Position numbers and translations under genes: made by a program. Below, piece after piece: positions 25,551 through 33,899 of a DNA stretch of 64,000 nt. The notes below the pieces were generated by a model. That model worked only from the letters and a program-made list of their open reading frames with translations. It had not been told where the DNA came from and ran no database searches. The stretch is from Akkermansiaceae bacterium (GTDB lineage Bacteria; Verrucomicrobiota; Verrucomicrobiia; Verrucomicrobiales; Akkermansiaceae), in the NCBI GenBank assembly GCA_019634595.1, contig JAHCBC010000001.1:806001-870000 (forward strand), written 5' to 3'. Positions within the stretch are counted from its first letter, which is position 1. Each line of letters begins with the position of its first letter.

Positions 25551-25957
25551 GGAAAGACCGGGCATTGGTGGTGGCGCTCGCGGTGCTGCTGATGGCCATC
25601 GGTGCGACCATGCTCTACCACCGCGCGCCGGGGGGCATGTCATGGTATCCCGGTTGCCTTCTTCACAAGGCAACCGGCCTCCATTGCCCCGGGTGTGGCA
25701 TGACGCGCGCCGCCTATGCCACCCTGCACGGGGATCTTCCACGGGCGTTCCGCATGAACCCCGTCGGAATGGTGCTGCTGCCGGTTGGCATGATGGCACT
25801 GGCTTTCGAAGGAATCGGCTGGGTCCGCAACCGGCCGCCTCCATTCCGGATGAATCCGGGGGCGAAGGGGGCATGGGCGCTTGCCTGGCTGATGATCGCT
25901 TTCTGGGTTCTGCGGAACATTCCTGTCTGGCCGTTCACCCTGCTGGCCCCATATTGA
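25547..25957 (+). CDS. DUF2752 membrane protein
   Basis: 136 residues with three predicted membrane helices. It carries the DUF2752 signature CPGCGMTRA (two cysteines) after GLH. The gene starts inside the stop codon of the CD225-like gene (ATGA). DUF2752 and CD225 genes are often neighbours in bacteria, but no function is established. A short stem (25969-25974 with 25984-25989) lies just after it, without a T-run. Confidence 0.85.
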   Translation: MRKDRALVVALAVLLMAIGATMLYHRAPGGMSWYPGCLLHKATGLHCPGCGMTRAAYATLHGDLPRAFRMNPVGMVLLPVGMMALAFEGIGWVRNRPPPFRMNPGAKGAWALAWLMIAFWVLRNIPVWPFTLLAPY

Positions 25958-26009
25958 ACCGCTGAGAACCGCCCTTGCGGGATGGGCGGCGAGGGGGTAG
26001 AAACCGCGC

Positions 26010-26756
26010 ATGTCTTTGCTCCTAGGGGTCAACATCGACCATATCGCCACCTTGCGGCAGGCGCGGTACGCGCACATGCCCACCTCTCCGAACTCCGAGC
26101 CGTCGCCCTATCAGGCCGGTGTGGATGCACTTGAAGGCGGGGCTGACTCCCTGACCATCCACGTGCGGATGGACCGCCGTCACATGCAGGACGCGGATGC
26201 CTATGAGATCCGGGAAAAGATCAAGGCTCCGCTGAACCTGGAGATGGGCATCACGGAGGAAATGCTGGGTCTTGCCCTGAAGTTGAAGCCGGAATTTGTC
26301 TGTCTGGTCCCTGAAACCCGTGAGGAGATCACCACGGAAGGCGGACTGGATGTCCTCGGCCGTTTCGACACCACCCGGATGGTGGTCGCACGCCTCCAGA
26401 GCGCGGGCATGAAGGTCAGTCTTTTCATCAATCCGGATCTCAAGCAGGTGGAGGCCGCGGGCGAAGCGTGCGCGGACATGGTGGAGCTTCACACCGGATG
26501 TTTTTCCAACGCCCAGGGGGATCTGGTGAAAGGCCAGATCGAACGGCTCGTTGCGGCGGCGGAGGAAGCCCATCTTTCCGGGATGCAGGTCAACGCGGGC
26601 CATGGCATCAACTACACCAATGTGACCCGTCTGTTCGAGGTGCCCCACCTCGCGGAGCTGAACATCGGCCACAGCATCATCGCCCGTGCCACCCGGGTGG
26701 GCCTCACCGCCGCCGTGCGGGAGATGAAGGAGCTGATGGCCGGGTATCCCCACTGA
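26010..26756 (+). CDS. pdxJ: Pyridoxine 5'-phosphate synthase PdxJ
   Basis: 248 residues. The opening LLGVNIDHIATLRQAR is diagnostic; ITEEMLGLAL and VNAGHGINYTNV are further family blocks. PdxJ condenses 1-deoxyxylulose 5-phosphate with 3-amino-2-oxopropyl phosphate to give pyridoxine 5'-phosphate in the DXP-dependent vitamin B6 route. AcpS follows after 4 bases, the same pdxJ-acpS order as in E. coli. Confidence 0.96.
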   Translation: MSLLLGVNIDHIATLRQARYAHMPTSPNSEPSPYQAGVDALEGGADSLTIHVRMDRRHMQDADAYEIREKIKAPLNLEMGITEEMLGLALKLKPEFVCLVPETREEITTEGGLDVLGRFDTTRMVVARLQSAGMKVSLFINPDLKQVEAAGEACADMVELHTGCFSNAQGDLVKGQIERLVAAAEEAHLSGMQVNAGHGINYTNVTRLFEVPHLAELNIGHSIIARATRVGLTAAVREMKELMAGYPH

Positions 26757-26760
26757 GAAC

Positions 26761-27144
26761 ATGCGCATCCACGGCATAGGCATCGACGTGGTGGAGGTGG
26801 ACCGGATCGAGTCCGCCATCGCCCGCCATGGCGAGCCATTCCTCTCGCGTCTGTTCACGGATGCGGAGCGTGCCTACTGTGCCGCGCAGAAACGTGCCGG
26901 GCTCCACTATGCCGCGCGCTTCGCGGCGAAGGAGGCGGTTTCCAAGGCGCTGGGGACTGGCATCGGCGGGGAGGCCGGCTGGCTCGATCTCGAGATCGTC
27001 CGGGATCCTTCAGGTGCCCCGAAGCTGGCCCTCCACGGCACTGCGGCGGAATACGCCACAGGCCGGGGCATTTCCGAAATCCAGATCAGCCTCACCCATG
27101 CGAAAGACTACGCGGCCGCCAATGCCGTGGCGGTGGGTGACTGA
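26761..27144 (+). CDS. acpS: Holo-[acyl-carrier-protein] synthase AcpS
   Basis: 127 residues, normal length. GIDVVEVDRIE near the N-terminus and FAAKEAVSKAL are the two conserved phosphopantetheinyl-transferase blocks that bind Mg and CoA. It moves 4'-phosphopantetheine onto ACP, switching on fatty-acid synthesis. Linked to pdxJ upstream (4 bases) and hemB downstream (20 bases). Confidence 0.95.
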   Translation: MRIHGIGIDVVEVDRIESAIARHGEPFLSRLFTDAERAYCAAQKRAGLHYAARFAAKEAVSKALGTGIGGEAGWLDLEIVRDPSGAPKLALHGTAAEYATGRGISEIQISLTHAKDYAAANAVAVGD

Positions 27145-27164
27145 ATCTTTCCCTTGATACCCAG

Positions 27165-28157
27165 ATGAATCTTCCCATCCGTCCCCGCCGCAATCGCCGC
27201 ACCGCCGCCATCCGTTCGCTGGTCCGCGAGACCGTGCTTTCGCCGTCGGATTTCATCCTCCCGGTTTTCTTCCATGAGGATGCCACCGATACGCCCATCG
27301 CGTCGATGCCGGGCTGCACCCGCTGGTCGCTTGATGGACTGGTGCGTGAGGCCGGGGAGTCGCTGGCCGCGGGTGTGCCTGCGGTGGTGCTTTTCCCGAA
27401 GATCGAAGAGGATCTGAAATCATCCATAGCGGACGAATGCCACAACGACGACGGTCTGGTTCCGCGGGCGATCCGTGCGCTGAAGTCCGCCCATCCCAAT
27501 CTCTGCGTCATCACTGACGTCGCACTGGATCCCTACAACAGCGACGGCCACGACGGCATCGTGCGCCGGAATGAAAGGGGGGAGCTGGAGATCCTCAACG
27601 ACGAGACCGTCGAGGTGCTTTGCCAACAGGCGCTCTGCCATGCGCGTGCGGGGGCGGACATCGTCTCGCCATCGGACATGATGGACGGCCGCGTCGCCGC
27701 CATCCGGGCCGCGCTGGATGCGGAGGGATTCGCGCAGGTGGCGATCATGAGCTACACCGCGAAGTATGCCTCCGCCTTCTACGGACCATTCCGTGGTGCG
27801 CTCGATTCCGCGCCGAAGGAAGGGGACAAGAAAACCTACCAGATGGACCCGGCCAACGCCCGCGAGGCGATCCGCGAGGCAGGCATGGACGAGATGGAGG
27901 GGGCTGACATCCTGATGGTGAAACCCGCCGGACCCTACCTAGACATCATTTCCCGCGTCCGGGATGCCTCCACCCTGCCGGTGGCGGCCTATCAGGTCAG
28001 CGGGGAATACCTCATGCTGAAAAGCGCGTGCGCCGCCGGATGGCTTGACGAAAGGAACGTCGTCCTGGAATCCCTCACCGGCATCAAGCGGGCGGGCGCG
28101 GACATGATCCTCACTTACTTCGCGAAACAGGCCGCGCTCTGGCTGACGGAAAAGTAA
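27165..28157 (+). CDS. hemB: Delta-aminolevulinic acid dehydratase (porphobilinogen synthase)
   Basis: 330 residues. Schiff-base lysines in YTAKYASAFYGPFR and ILMVKPAG are present. At the place where zinc enzymes have three cysteines, this protein reads DVALDPYNSDGHDG, so it should be the Mg-dependent, zinc-free type. It joins two 5-aminolevulinates to porphobilinogen for haem. The stop codon lies within a dispersed palindromic repeat (28152-28176). Confidence 0.96.
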   Translation: MNLPIRPRRNRRTAAIRSLVRETVLSPSDFILPVFFHEDATDTPIASMPGCTRWSLDGLVREAGESLAAGVPAVVLFPKIEEDLKSSIADECHNDDGLVPRAIRALKSAHPNLCVITDVALDPYNSDGHDGIVRRNERGELEILNDETVEVLCQQALCHARAGADIVSPSDMMDGRVAAIRAALDAEGFAQVAIMSYTAKYASAFYGPFRGALDSAPKEGDKKTYQMDPANAREAIREAGMDEMEGADILMVKPAGPYLDIISRVRDASTLPVAAYQVSGEYLMLKSACAAGWLDERNVVLESLTGIKRAGADMILTYFAKQAALWLTEK

Positions 28158-28176
28158 GGACGGAGGACACTCTTGT
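28152..28176 (+). repeat. Dispersed 3'-end repeat, copy 1 (hemB)
   Basis: Begins at the hemB stop codon. 23 of 25 bases match 58096-58120, which sits at the 3' end of the Tm-1-like gene in the same orientation. The hairpin arms here are more decayed than in the second copy. Confidence 0.7.
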
Positions 28177-28218
28177 GGTCCGGCGGCATTGGCGATGTGT
28201 GAAACGGCGGGGCGCGAC

Positions 28219-28308
28219 AGGAAGGCAAGCCTCCGGATTGCCAACATCCGACGGGGAATGCCCTGAGGTTGATCCTTTTTTTGAGGCAATCCGGAGGCTT
28301 GCCTTCCT
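28219..28308. repeat. Perfect 24-bp inverted repeat with 42-base loop
   Basis: Left arm 28219-28242 and right arm 28285-28308 are exact reverse complements (24/24; core GCCTCCGGATTGCC). The loop contains a run of eight T just before the right arm. No transposase lies inside. It may act as a terminator for hemB, or be the end-pair of a tiny non-autonomous element. Confidence 0.85.
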
Positions 28309-28378
28309 TTCCTTCTGTCGTAGGACGCCTTTGCCGTGGGTTCCTGCTGCAGCCGGGGGACAGGAATGGGAGCGAGGC

Positions 28379-28405
28379 GGACATAGCGGCATAGCCGCAA
28401 TGTCC
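28379..28405. repeat. Hairpin
   Basis: GGACAT (28379-28384) and ATGTCC (28400-28405) enclose GCGGC (28386-28390) and GCCGC (28394-28398), with symmetric A/A mismatches and loop ATA. Confidence 0.6.
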
Positions 28406-28496
28406 ACCCTCCATACGGAGAGCTCCGGCGGAACGCAGGCGGATGCCCCAAGGATTCCTTGACCGTTTCGGGATTTGCGCGAGTGTCTGCCTCATC

Positions 28497-29033
28497 ATGA
28501 AACGCCCGCTTCTGCTGTTGTTGCTTTCCGTCTCAGCCATTTTCGCCCAGGCGGAGCCTTCCGCGGAAGCCCTCAATGCCGCCAAGGAACTCACCAAGGC
28601 ACTCGGACTGGAGAAGCAGCACGAAGCCGGTCTTGCGACCATGACTCCCATGATCGAAGGCCTCGCGAAGCGTCTTCAACTCGACGAGAAGGACTCCAAC
28701 GATCTCCGGGAAGCCTACAAGGAGTGGTTCACCAAGGATCTGGACCAGACGAAGCTGCGCGAGGAAGTGACGAAACTCTACGCCCAGACTTTCACCGTTG
28801 AGGAACTGAAGGAACTCAATGCGTTCTATGTTTCCCCGATCGGCCAGAAAACGGTGAAAGCCATGCCGGAGATCATGCAGAAATCCGCCATGCTGGGCAT
28901 GCAGGAAGCCCAGAGCAAGCAGGCTCTCCTCCAGGCCCGTCTCCAGCCGTTCATCGAGAAAGCCAGCGCCAAACAGCAGCCGGCTCCCGGACAAGGACCG
29001 GCTCCGTTCCCGACGCCAGCCCCTGGACAGTGA
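28497..29033 (+). CDS. DUF2059 domain-containing exported protein
   Basis: 178 residues from the ATG at 28497; signal peptide MKRPLLLLLLSVSAIFAQA. Helical body with the DUF2059 core (LYAQTFTVEELKELNAFYVSPIGQ) and a Gln/Pro-rich tail (APGQGPAPFPTP). DUF2059 proteins are periplasmic and of unknown function. Its stop is the last base before the stop codon of the convergent LolA-like gene (zero spacing). Confidence 0.88.
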   Translation: MKRPLLLLLLSVSAIFAQAEPSAEALNAAKELTKALGLEKQHEAGLATMTPMIEGLAKRLQLDEKDSNDLREAYKEWFTKDLDQTKLREEVTKLYAQTFTVEELKELNAFYVSPIGQKTVKAMPEIMQKSAMLGMQEAQSKQALLQARLQPFIEKASAKQQPAPGQGPAPFPTPAPGQ

Positions 29034-29744
29034 TCACTTCCTGAGTCCCCGCGGACCGGCTTTCTTCGGCGTGTCGAACGTCACCGTGGTGACGGAGGTG
29101 CGCCGTTCCTTGCCGGCGTCCCCGTCATAGGTGGAGACCTGCATCTTTTTCAGCGTCCAGACGCCTCCGCCGATCTCCATCACATCCTCGACCTTGAACT
29201 CCTTCAGCAGCTTGCTGTTGCTGAAGCCGCGGATCTGCATGAAGGCGCCGAACTTCGCGTCCACCCAGATATAGACGGTGTCATACCGGCCCGCCGTGCC
29301 CTTCGGCTTGTTCACCCGCAGCTTGTAGGCGGGGCGTCCGCCGATCTGCTCCTGGCCTTCCAGTGTCGGGTTCGGCCAGTAGAAGAAACGCAGGGCGAGG
29401 TCCTCATAGGTCAGATCTGTGCCCGCGATGGGTTGGGTGATCTTCGCATCCGGGAACTTGAAGGTCTTTTCATCCTTCATTTCGAACAGGTCATAGGACT
29501 TGTCCGAGAGACGCATGTGGAACGTCTGCCAGATGTTGTTTTCGTGGAACTGGAACTGAATTTCCTTACCCTTCAGGTAGAGGACGATGGGTACTTTCCC
29601 ATTCAACTTCCCGTTCAGGCCTTCCTCCACCTGGGTGAGGGTGGCGGAAACACGCGCTCCCTCCAGGATCTGCTGGGCATTCTGGGCGAACGCCGCGGGA
29701 GCGACGAGGGCGATGGTGGACGCGAGGGCGATTTTGAAATTCAT
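29034..29744 (-). CDS. LolA-like outer-membrane lipoprotein-sorting domain protein
   Basis: 236 residues, signal peptide ending AAFA. The fold signature is that of LolA/LppX-like half-barrels: an N-terminal ILEGARVSATL helix, then strands with GRPAYKLRVNKPKG, YIWVDAKFGAFMQI and a VEDVMEIGGGVWTLKKMQV block. Such periplasmic proteins bind lipids or lipoproteins. I cannot say whether it is true LolA. It is divergent from the nuclease-like gene at 29912; the 167-base gap should hold both promoters. Confidence 0.75.
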   Translation of the reverse strand: MNFKIALASTIALVAPAAFAQNAQQILEGARVSATLTQVEEGLNGKLNGKVPIVLYLKGKEIQFQFHENNIWQTFHMRLSDKSYDLFEMKDEKTFKFPDAKITQPIAGTDLTYEDLALRFFYWPNPTLEGQEQIGGRPAYKLRVNKPKGTAGRYDTVYIWVDAKFGAFMQIRGFSNSKLLKEFKVEDVMEIGGGVWTLKKMQVSTYDGDAGKERRTSVTTVTFDTPKKAGPRGLRK

Positions 29745-29911
29745 ACGTCAAAGATGGCTCAATCACCTGATAGGACAAGTGCCGGGGTGATTTCCTTCAA
29801 AAAACCCTTACGGCGGAATCGGAATTCTAAAATCCTCCTTTTTGAAGCTTGATGATCGGACCTGCTCCGAATTGGATTCTCGGCGAACGCTCCGCACGTT
29901 CCCCATCACCC

Positions 29912-30901
29912 ATGAGTCTCCGCAAACAGCTATCGGACATCCTGCCCGCTCTCCTTCCCGGCAACCCTTCCGATGCGATCAAAGGCACCGAGCTGATCCG
30001 CCTGACCCGCCTGCAACTCACCGGGAACTATTCGGACGCCTCCCTGCGCTACCATTTCTCGATCATGTCCTGTGATCCGGCCTCGCCGATCGCCAAGGTC
30101 GAGAAAGGCCAGGGCTACTACCGCCGCAGCGCGCCGCTGCCGGAGCTGTCCGGTGCCCAGGAACTGCTCTCAATGACCCAAGGGCGTCTGGAGGATCTCA
30201 CGGCCGACCATGGCGGGATGGATGACGCCATGCTGCGTATCCGCAAGTTCCGCGCGGTGGTCACCCGCTACTACGAGGTCAACGGACGTTTCCCATTCGC
30301 TTTCCGCAAGGCATTCGGCAAGGACGCCCCGATCAGCAATCTCTGGAAGTATCCCGAACTGGTTCTGGTCGATTGGGAAACCGGCGGCTCGCCGGACGAG
30401 GAAATGTCCCTGGATGAGACGATGCTGGCGTTCAAGCAGCGGCTGGGCATCCCTCCGTTCCGCCTGCATGCCGCCCGTCTGAGGCTGCAGCCGTCGCTGT
30501 CCACCTACCGTGAGGACTTTTTCCAGACCCTCGCCGTCTCCATGTGGTCGCAGGGCGGGGAGTTGATCTATGCCGGTCCTGTGGAGGACGAGGCGCTGGC
30601 GGACAGCCTGCGGAAACTCAGCGCCGCATTTGGAGTCGGTGTCACATCTTTCGGCCTGACGGCGGAGGCGCTGGAGGAGCTGCCGCGTCCGGCGAACATC
30701 CTCAACGCCCACCCACGGGAAACCGAAGCGATCATGGCCCGTCTGGAGATCAACCGCATCGCCGCGCCGCGTTCCCGGCCTCATCTGGACTGGAACGCCC
30801 TCAGCTCGATGCGCCATGAATCAGAGGAAGCGGAAAAACTCGTCGGGTGGCTGACCCGCTGCATCGACGAACGTCGCGCGGAGAGCTACAAGGAAGACTG
30901 A
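29912..30901 (+). CDS. COG2958/HrgA-like protein: winged helix + degenerate PD-(D/E)xK-like domain
   Basis: 329 residues from the ATG at 29912. Residues 10-75 resemble a winged helix (ELIRLTRLQL, then a YHFSIM wing). The middle has the pattern LWKYPELV (144-151), where restriction-like relatives have W-x-x-P-D-(L/M)-V, and YREDFFQTLAVSMW followed by LRKLSAAFGVGV, which match the C-terminal domain of COG2958/HrgA-type proteins. The catalytic D is E149, and the E-x-K is replaced by R189-L-R191. I infer a DNA-binding protein derived from a nuclease that has probably lost activity. Homology is by eye only. Confidence 0.5.
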   Translation: MSLRKQLSDILPALLPGNPSDAIKGTELIRLTRLQLTGNYSDASLRYHFSIMSCDPASPIAKVEKGQGYYRRSAPLPELSGAQELLSMTQGRLEDLTADHGGMDDAMLRIRKFRAVVTRYYEVNGRFPFAFRKAFGKDAPISNLWKYPELVLVDWETGGSPDEEMSLDETMLAFKQRLGIPPFRLHAARLRLQPSLSTYREDFFQTLAVSMWSQGGELIYAGPVEDEALADSLRKLSAAFGVGVTSFGLTAEALEELPRPANILNAHPRETEAIMARLEINRIAAPRSRPHLDWNALSSMRHESEEAEKLVGWLTRCIDERRAESYKED

Positions 30902-30936
30902 TTTGACGCCGTTCGTGGGATGTCCGACGCTCGGGC

Positions 30937-31872
30937 ATGGCATGGAATTTCAAGAGTGTGGCGATCGTCGGTTCAGGTGCCATCGGCTTGTATTATGGCG
31001 GGCGGCTGGCGCAGGCCGGGGAGAACGTGAAATTCCTGCTGCGCTCGGATTTTGATGAAATTTCGAAGAATGGTCTGAAGGTCGAAAGCTGCGAGGGTGA
31101 CTTCGATCTTCCGAAGGTCCAGGCCTTCCGGACACCGGAGGAAATCGGCCCGGTGGACCTGGTGATCGTCTGCTGGAAGGCGACCGCCAACGCGAGCCTG
31201 CCGGATGTTCTGCCGCCGTTGCTGCATTGCGCGACCGAGGTGCTGACGCTCCAGAACGGGCTGGGGAATTGCGAGGCGATCGCGGAGATTGTGGGGCCGG
31301 AGCGGGTGCTTGGCGGGCTTTGCTTCGTCTGCATCAACCGGCTTTCCTCCGGATTGGTCAGCCATACTGCGGGCGGCAAGATCATGGTGGGGGAATACGC
31401 GCGCGGAGTCGAAGGGAGGGCGGAGGAAATCGCCCACCGTTTCAAGGCGGCGGGCATCCCATGCTCGGCGGCGGATAATCTCCAGCGCGCGCAGTGGGAG
31501 AAACTCATCTGGAATGTCCCCTTCAACGGCCTCTCCGTCGCGGAAGGAGGCGTCACCACCGACATCCTGCTGGCGGACCCGGCCGTTGAAAATCGCATCA
31601 GGACGATCATGCATGAGGTCGTGGCCGCTGCGAACGCGCAGGGGCTGGGGGTGGAGGAATCCTGGATCGAATGGAACATCGGGCGCACCCGGCCGATGGG
31701 CTCCTACAAGCCATCGACCATGATCGATTTCGTCGAAGGTCGTGAACTTGAGTTGGGTCCCATCTGGGAGGAACCCATCCGTCGTGCGAGACAGGCCGGA
31801 GTGCCGGTTCCGGAGATGGAGCGGCTGTTGGCCGACATGAAGCGGCAGGTGGCCGCGAGGGACGCAGGGTAG
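30937..31872 (+). CDS. panE: 2-dehydropantoate 2-reductase (ketopantoate reductase family)
   Basis: 311 residues. NADPH-binding VAIVGSGAIGLYYGGRLA at the N-terminus, VCWKAT and the catalytic LQNGLGNCE and QWEKLIWNVPFNGLS blocks define the PanE family. It reduces ketopantoate to pantoate for CoA synthesis; the family also has paralogues with other ketoacid substrates, so the call rests on family membership. The stop codon lies inside a dispersed palindromic repeat (31869-31900), and a terminator follows at 31950. Confidence 0.88.
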   Translation: MAWNFKSVAIVGSGAIGLYYGGRLAQAGENVKFLLRSDFDEISKNGLKVESCEGDFDLPKVQAFRTPEEIGPVDLVIVCWKATANASLPDVLPPLLHCATEVLTLQNGLGNCEAIAEIVGPERVLGGLCFVCINRLSSGLVSHTAGGKIMVGEYARGVEGRAEEIAHRFKAAGIPCSAADNLQRAQWEKLIWNVPFNGLSVAEGGVTTDILLADPAVENRIRTIMHEVVAAANAQGLGVEESWIEWNIGRTRPMGSYKPSTMIDFVEGRELELGPIWEEPIRRARQAGVPVPEMERLLADMKRQVAARDAG

Positions 31873-31900
31873 CGAACCTCGTGAGAGGTTCGGCGGAGTA
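31869..31900 (+). repeat. Dispersed palindromic repeat, copy 1 (3' end of panE)
   Basis: A 32-base element starting at the panE stop codon. Inside is the hairpin CGAACCTC-GTGA-GAGGTTCG. An exact reverse-complement copy lies at 45057-45088. Confidence 0.9.
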
Positions 31901-31949
31901 AACCCACCACCACCCAACCGGGGCCGGTCCCCAACAGACTTCCCTCCAC

Positions 31950-31979
31950 GCGGAAGCCTCAAAGCTTCCGCTACTTTTT
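31950..31979 (+). terminator. Terminator between convergent panE and fbp
   Basis: GCGGAAGC (31950-31957), loop CTCAAA, GCTTCCGC (31964-31971), then TACTTTTT. The right arm touches the stop codon of the class III FBPase gene. Confidence 0.75.
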
Positions 31980-33899
31980 CTCGTGCAGTTCGCCGTTGCG
32001 GTAGGCGTCGATGAGTTGGAGCAGCATGTTGATCGAAATGTCGATCTCCGCACCGCGTTCCGTATCCCGCACCTTCCGCGGCGTGTCGAATTTCCGCAAG
32101 ACCGTCATTTTGGGAATGATGTCCAATCCTTCCAGAACGGCGGTCTTCGGGTCAGGGAAGGCGTGGTGCTCCGCCAGCGTGTCTCCCTCCGGACCGAGGA
32201 TCAGTGTGTAGCCGCGGTCACCGTAGGCCTCCGAAAAGGCTCCATCGATGGTGATGGCATTGCCACCCCGCTTCACCGGGTTCTCACCCTTGTCGATCTT
32301 CACCGGCACGTGGCCGTTCACCAACAGGCCGCCGCCTTCCACACCCATGTCCCTGGCGATCTGGTCGCAGAAGTCGAAGTCGTGGATCCACTGGAACCAT
32401 GGATTGCTGTGCTCCTTGTGGGTGGACTTGTCCGCGATGAGATAGGTCTCCAGCGTCGCCATCCGGTCCTTCCCGAAGAGCGGGGAGAGGGGACCGGCCC
32501 ACAGGTAGTAGAACCAGTCCTTGTCGGCCTCCGTGGCGTCAGCGGCACCGGATCGGAAGGCGCGTTTGATGACCTTGGTGAAGGCTTCGAAAAGCTCCGG
32601 CCCACGGTGTTCACGGCCATCCACCACCAGCGGCAGGTACCTCCCGCATTCCTCCACCGGCAGGCAGGCGTGGAAGATGACCGCCTGGTCCCGAACGACC
32701 GCCATCCGGCCGTATTCCGCCATCCAGTTCATGTGCTGCCACAGCCGCGGTGAACTGACGAAGCTCTGTTCGATCTGCTGCATGCAGTCCTCCTCCTCCG
32801 GTGAGAGGCGGTTCGGATCCGCTGGGTCGATGGTCGGAAAGAAAGTGTCCCGCAGGGGATGGGTGACACCGTCGATGGTGATGGTGCCGTCCGCGTGGTC
32901 GAGGTGTTTCAGCAGATCCCTTTTCCCCATCTCCCACTCCGGGTGCCGGGCGATGAGCTGGCCTTCCAGCTTGAACTGGATGACGGCGATGGCTTTCTGC
33001 ATCCGCGCCACAGTCAGCGGATCACGCCGGCCGCTGCGCTTTGCCTGGAACCTTTCGGCGGGATCGCTCCCATAGATCGTCAGTGCCAGCATTTCGAGTG
33101 GTTTCGTCAGCAAACCGTAGCCTTCCTCGATCTGGTACATCCGGAGATACCGCAGGGAAATCCTCAGCACCGTGGCGATGGACGCCCGCTGGCCGAGGCA
33201 GGCCCCCATCCAGATGACGTCATGGTTGCCCCATACCAATGAGACATTCGGCTGACGCATCAGGTAGTCCACCACCTTGTCCAGACGTGGACCACGGTCA
33301 CCCAGGTCGCCCGCCACGATCAGTTCCTCGACCGTCAGGTTCCGGATGAAATGGGATGCCGTCCGGATCAGCTCGAAATCCAGATCCAGCGCGCTGATTT
33401 CCCGCAACTGGACGTCGATCATCGCCGGGTCGTGGCCGCCTGCCGGGTAGTTGAGCATCGCTTCGAAGAATTCCCGGTGCTCTTTCGGGGCCAGCACCTT
33501 CACATCCTTGCGCCGGCGGGTGCGGATCAGCGCGCGGATCAGGGTGAACTGCCGCTCGAGGATGGTCTTCACCCAGGCGTGGCGGCGGGTGGAATCCGCC
33601 AGCAGCGCGGGCTTCTTCAGGATGATGACCTCGGTCGGATAGTAGAGAACATTCATCAGGTCCTGCACTTCGTCCGCATCCAGATGATCGCCGAAAGATG
33701 TTTCGACCAGAGGGCGCAGCCGGCCGCTGGCGTTGTTGATGACATGCCGGAGCTTCTGGTTCTCTCCGTGGATGTCGGAAATGACGTGGATCACCCCCTT
33801 CGGCAGCTCCTTGGTCGCTCTCAGCGCGGCCACCTCCGCGGCTGCGGAGGAGATGGTGGGATAGTGTTGGGAGAGGATTCGGAGAGCGGGATTCGGCAT
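31971..33899 (-). CDS. fbp: Fructose-1,6-bisphosphatase, class III (Firmicutes type)
   Basis: 642 residues from the ATG at 33899 (a GTG at 33917 is possible). Metallophosphatase motifs: VISDIHGEN, AGDLGDRGPR and VWGNHDVIW, with the extra helical domains that make this class about 640 residues long. It hydrolyses fructose 1,6-bisphosphate in gluconeogenesis. It is the gene to the left of the AT-rich candidate origin. Confidence 0.95.
   Translation of the reverse strand: MPNPALRILSQHYPTISSAAAEVAALRATKELPKGVIHVISDIHGENQKLRHVINNASGRLRPLVETSFGDHLDADEVQDLMNVLYYPTEVIILKKPALLADSTRRHAWVKTILERQFTLIRALIRTRRRKDVKVLAPKEHREFFEAMLNYPAGGHDPAMIDVQLREISALDLDFELIRTASHFIRNLTVEELIVAGDLGDRGPRLDKVVDYLMRQPNVSLVWGNHDVIWMGACLGQRASIATVLRISLRYLRMYQIEEGYGLLTKPLEMLALTIYGSDPAERFQAKRSGRRDPLTVARMQKAIAVIQFKLEGQLIARHPEWEMGKRDLLKHLDHADGTITIDGVTHPLRDTFFPTIDPADPNRLSPEEEDCMQQIEQSFVSSPRLWQHMNWMAEYGRMAVVRDQAVIFHACLPVEECGRYLPLVVDGREHRGPELFEAFTKVIKRAFRSGAADATEADKDWFYYLWAGPLSPLFGKDRMATLETYLIADKSTHKEHSNPWFQWIHDFDFCDQIARDMGVEGGGLLVNGHVPVKIDKGENPVKRGGNAITIDGAFSEAYGDRGYTLILGPEGDTLAEHHAFPDPKTAVLEGLDIIPKMTVLRKFDTPRKVRDTERGAEIDISINMLLQLIDAYRNGELHEKK

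Larger units (their letters stand above)
28158..28496. other. Repeat-rich intergenic region, 339 bases
   Basis: Between hemB and the DUF2059 gene. It has no convincing gene. It is packed with palindromes: the tail of the hemB 3' repeat, a perfect 24-base inverted repeat (28219-28242 with 28285-28308) and a hairpin at 28379-28405. This looks like an accumulation of REP-type elements. Confidence 0.7.

Noticed and set aside
28158-28496. Insertion sequence or small RNA gene in the repeat-rich gap
   Set aside because: No transposase frame and no promoter/terminator pair that would define an RNA gene; only palindromes are supported.
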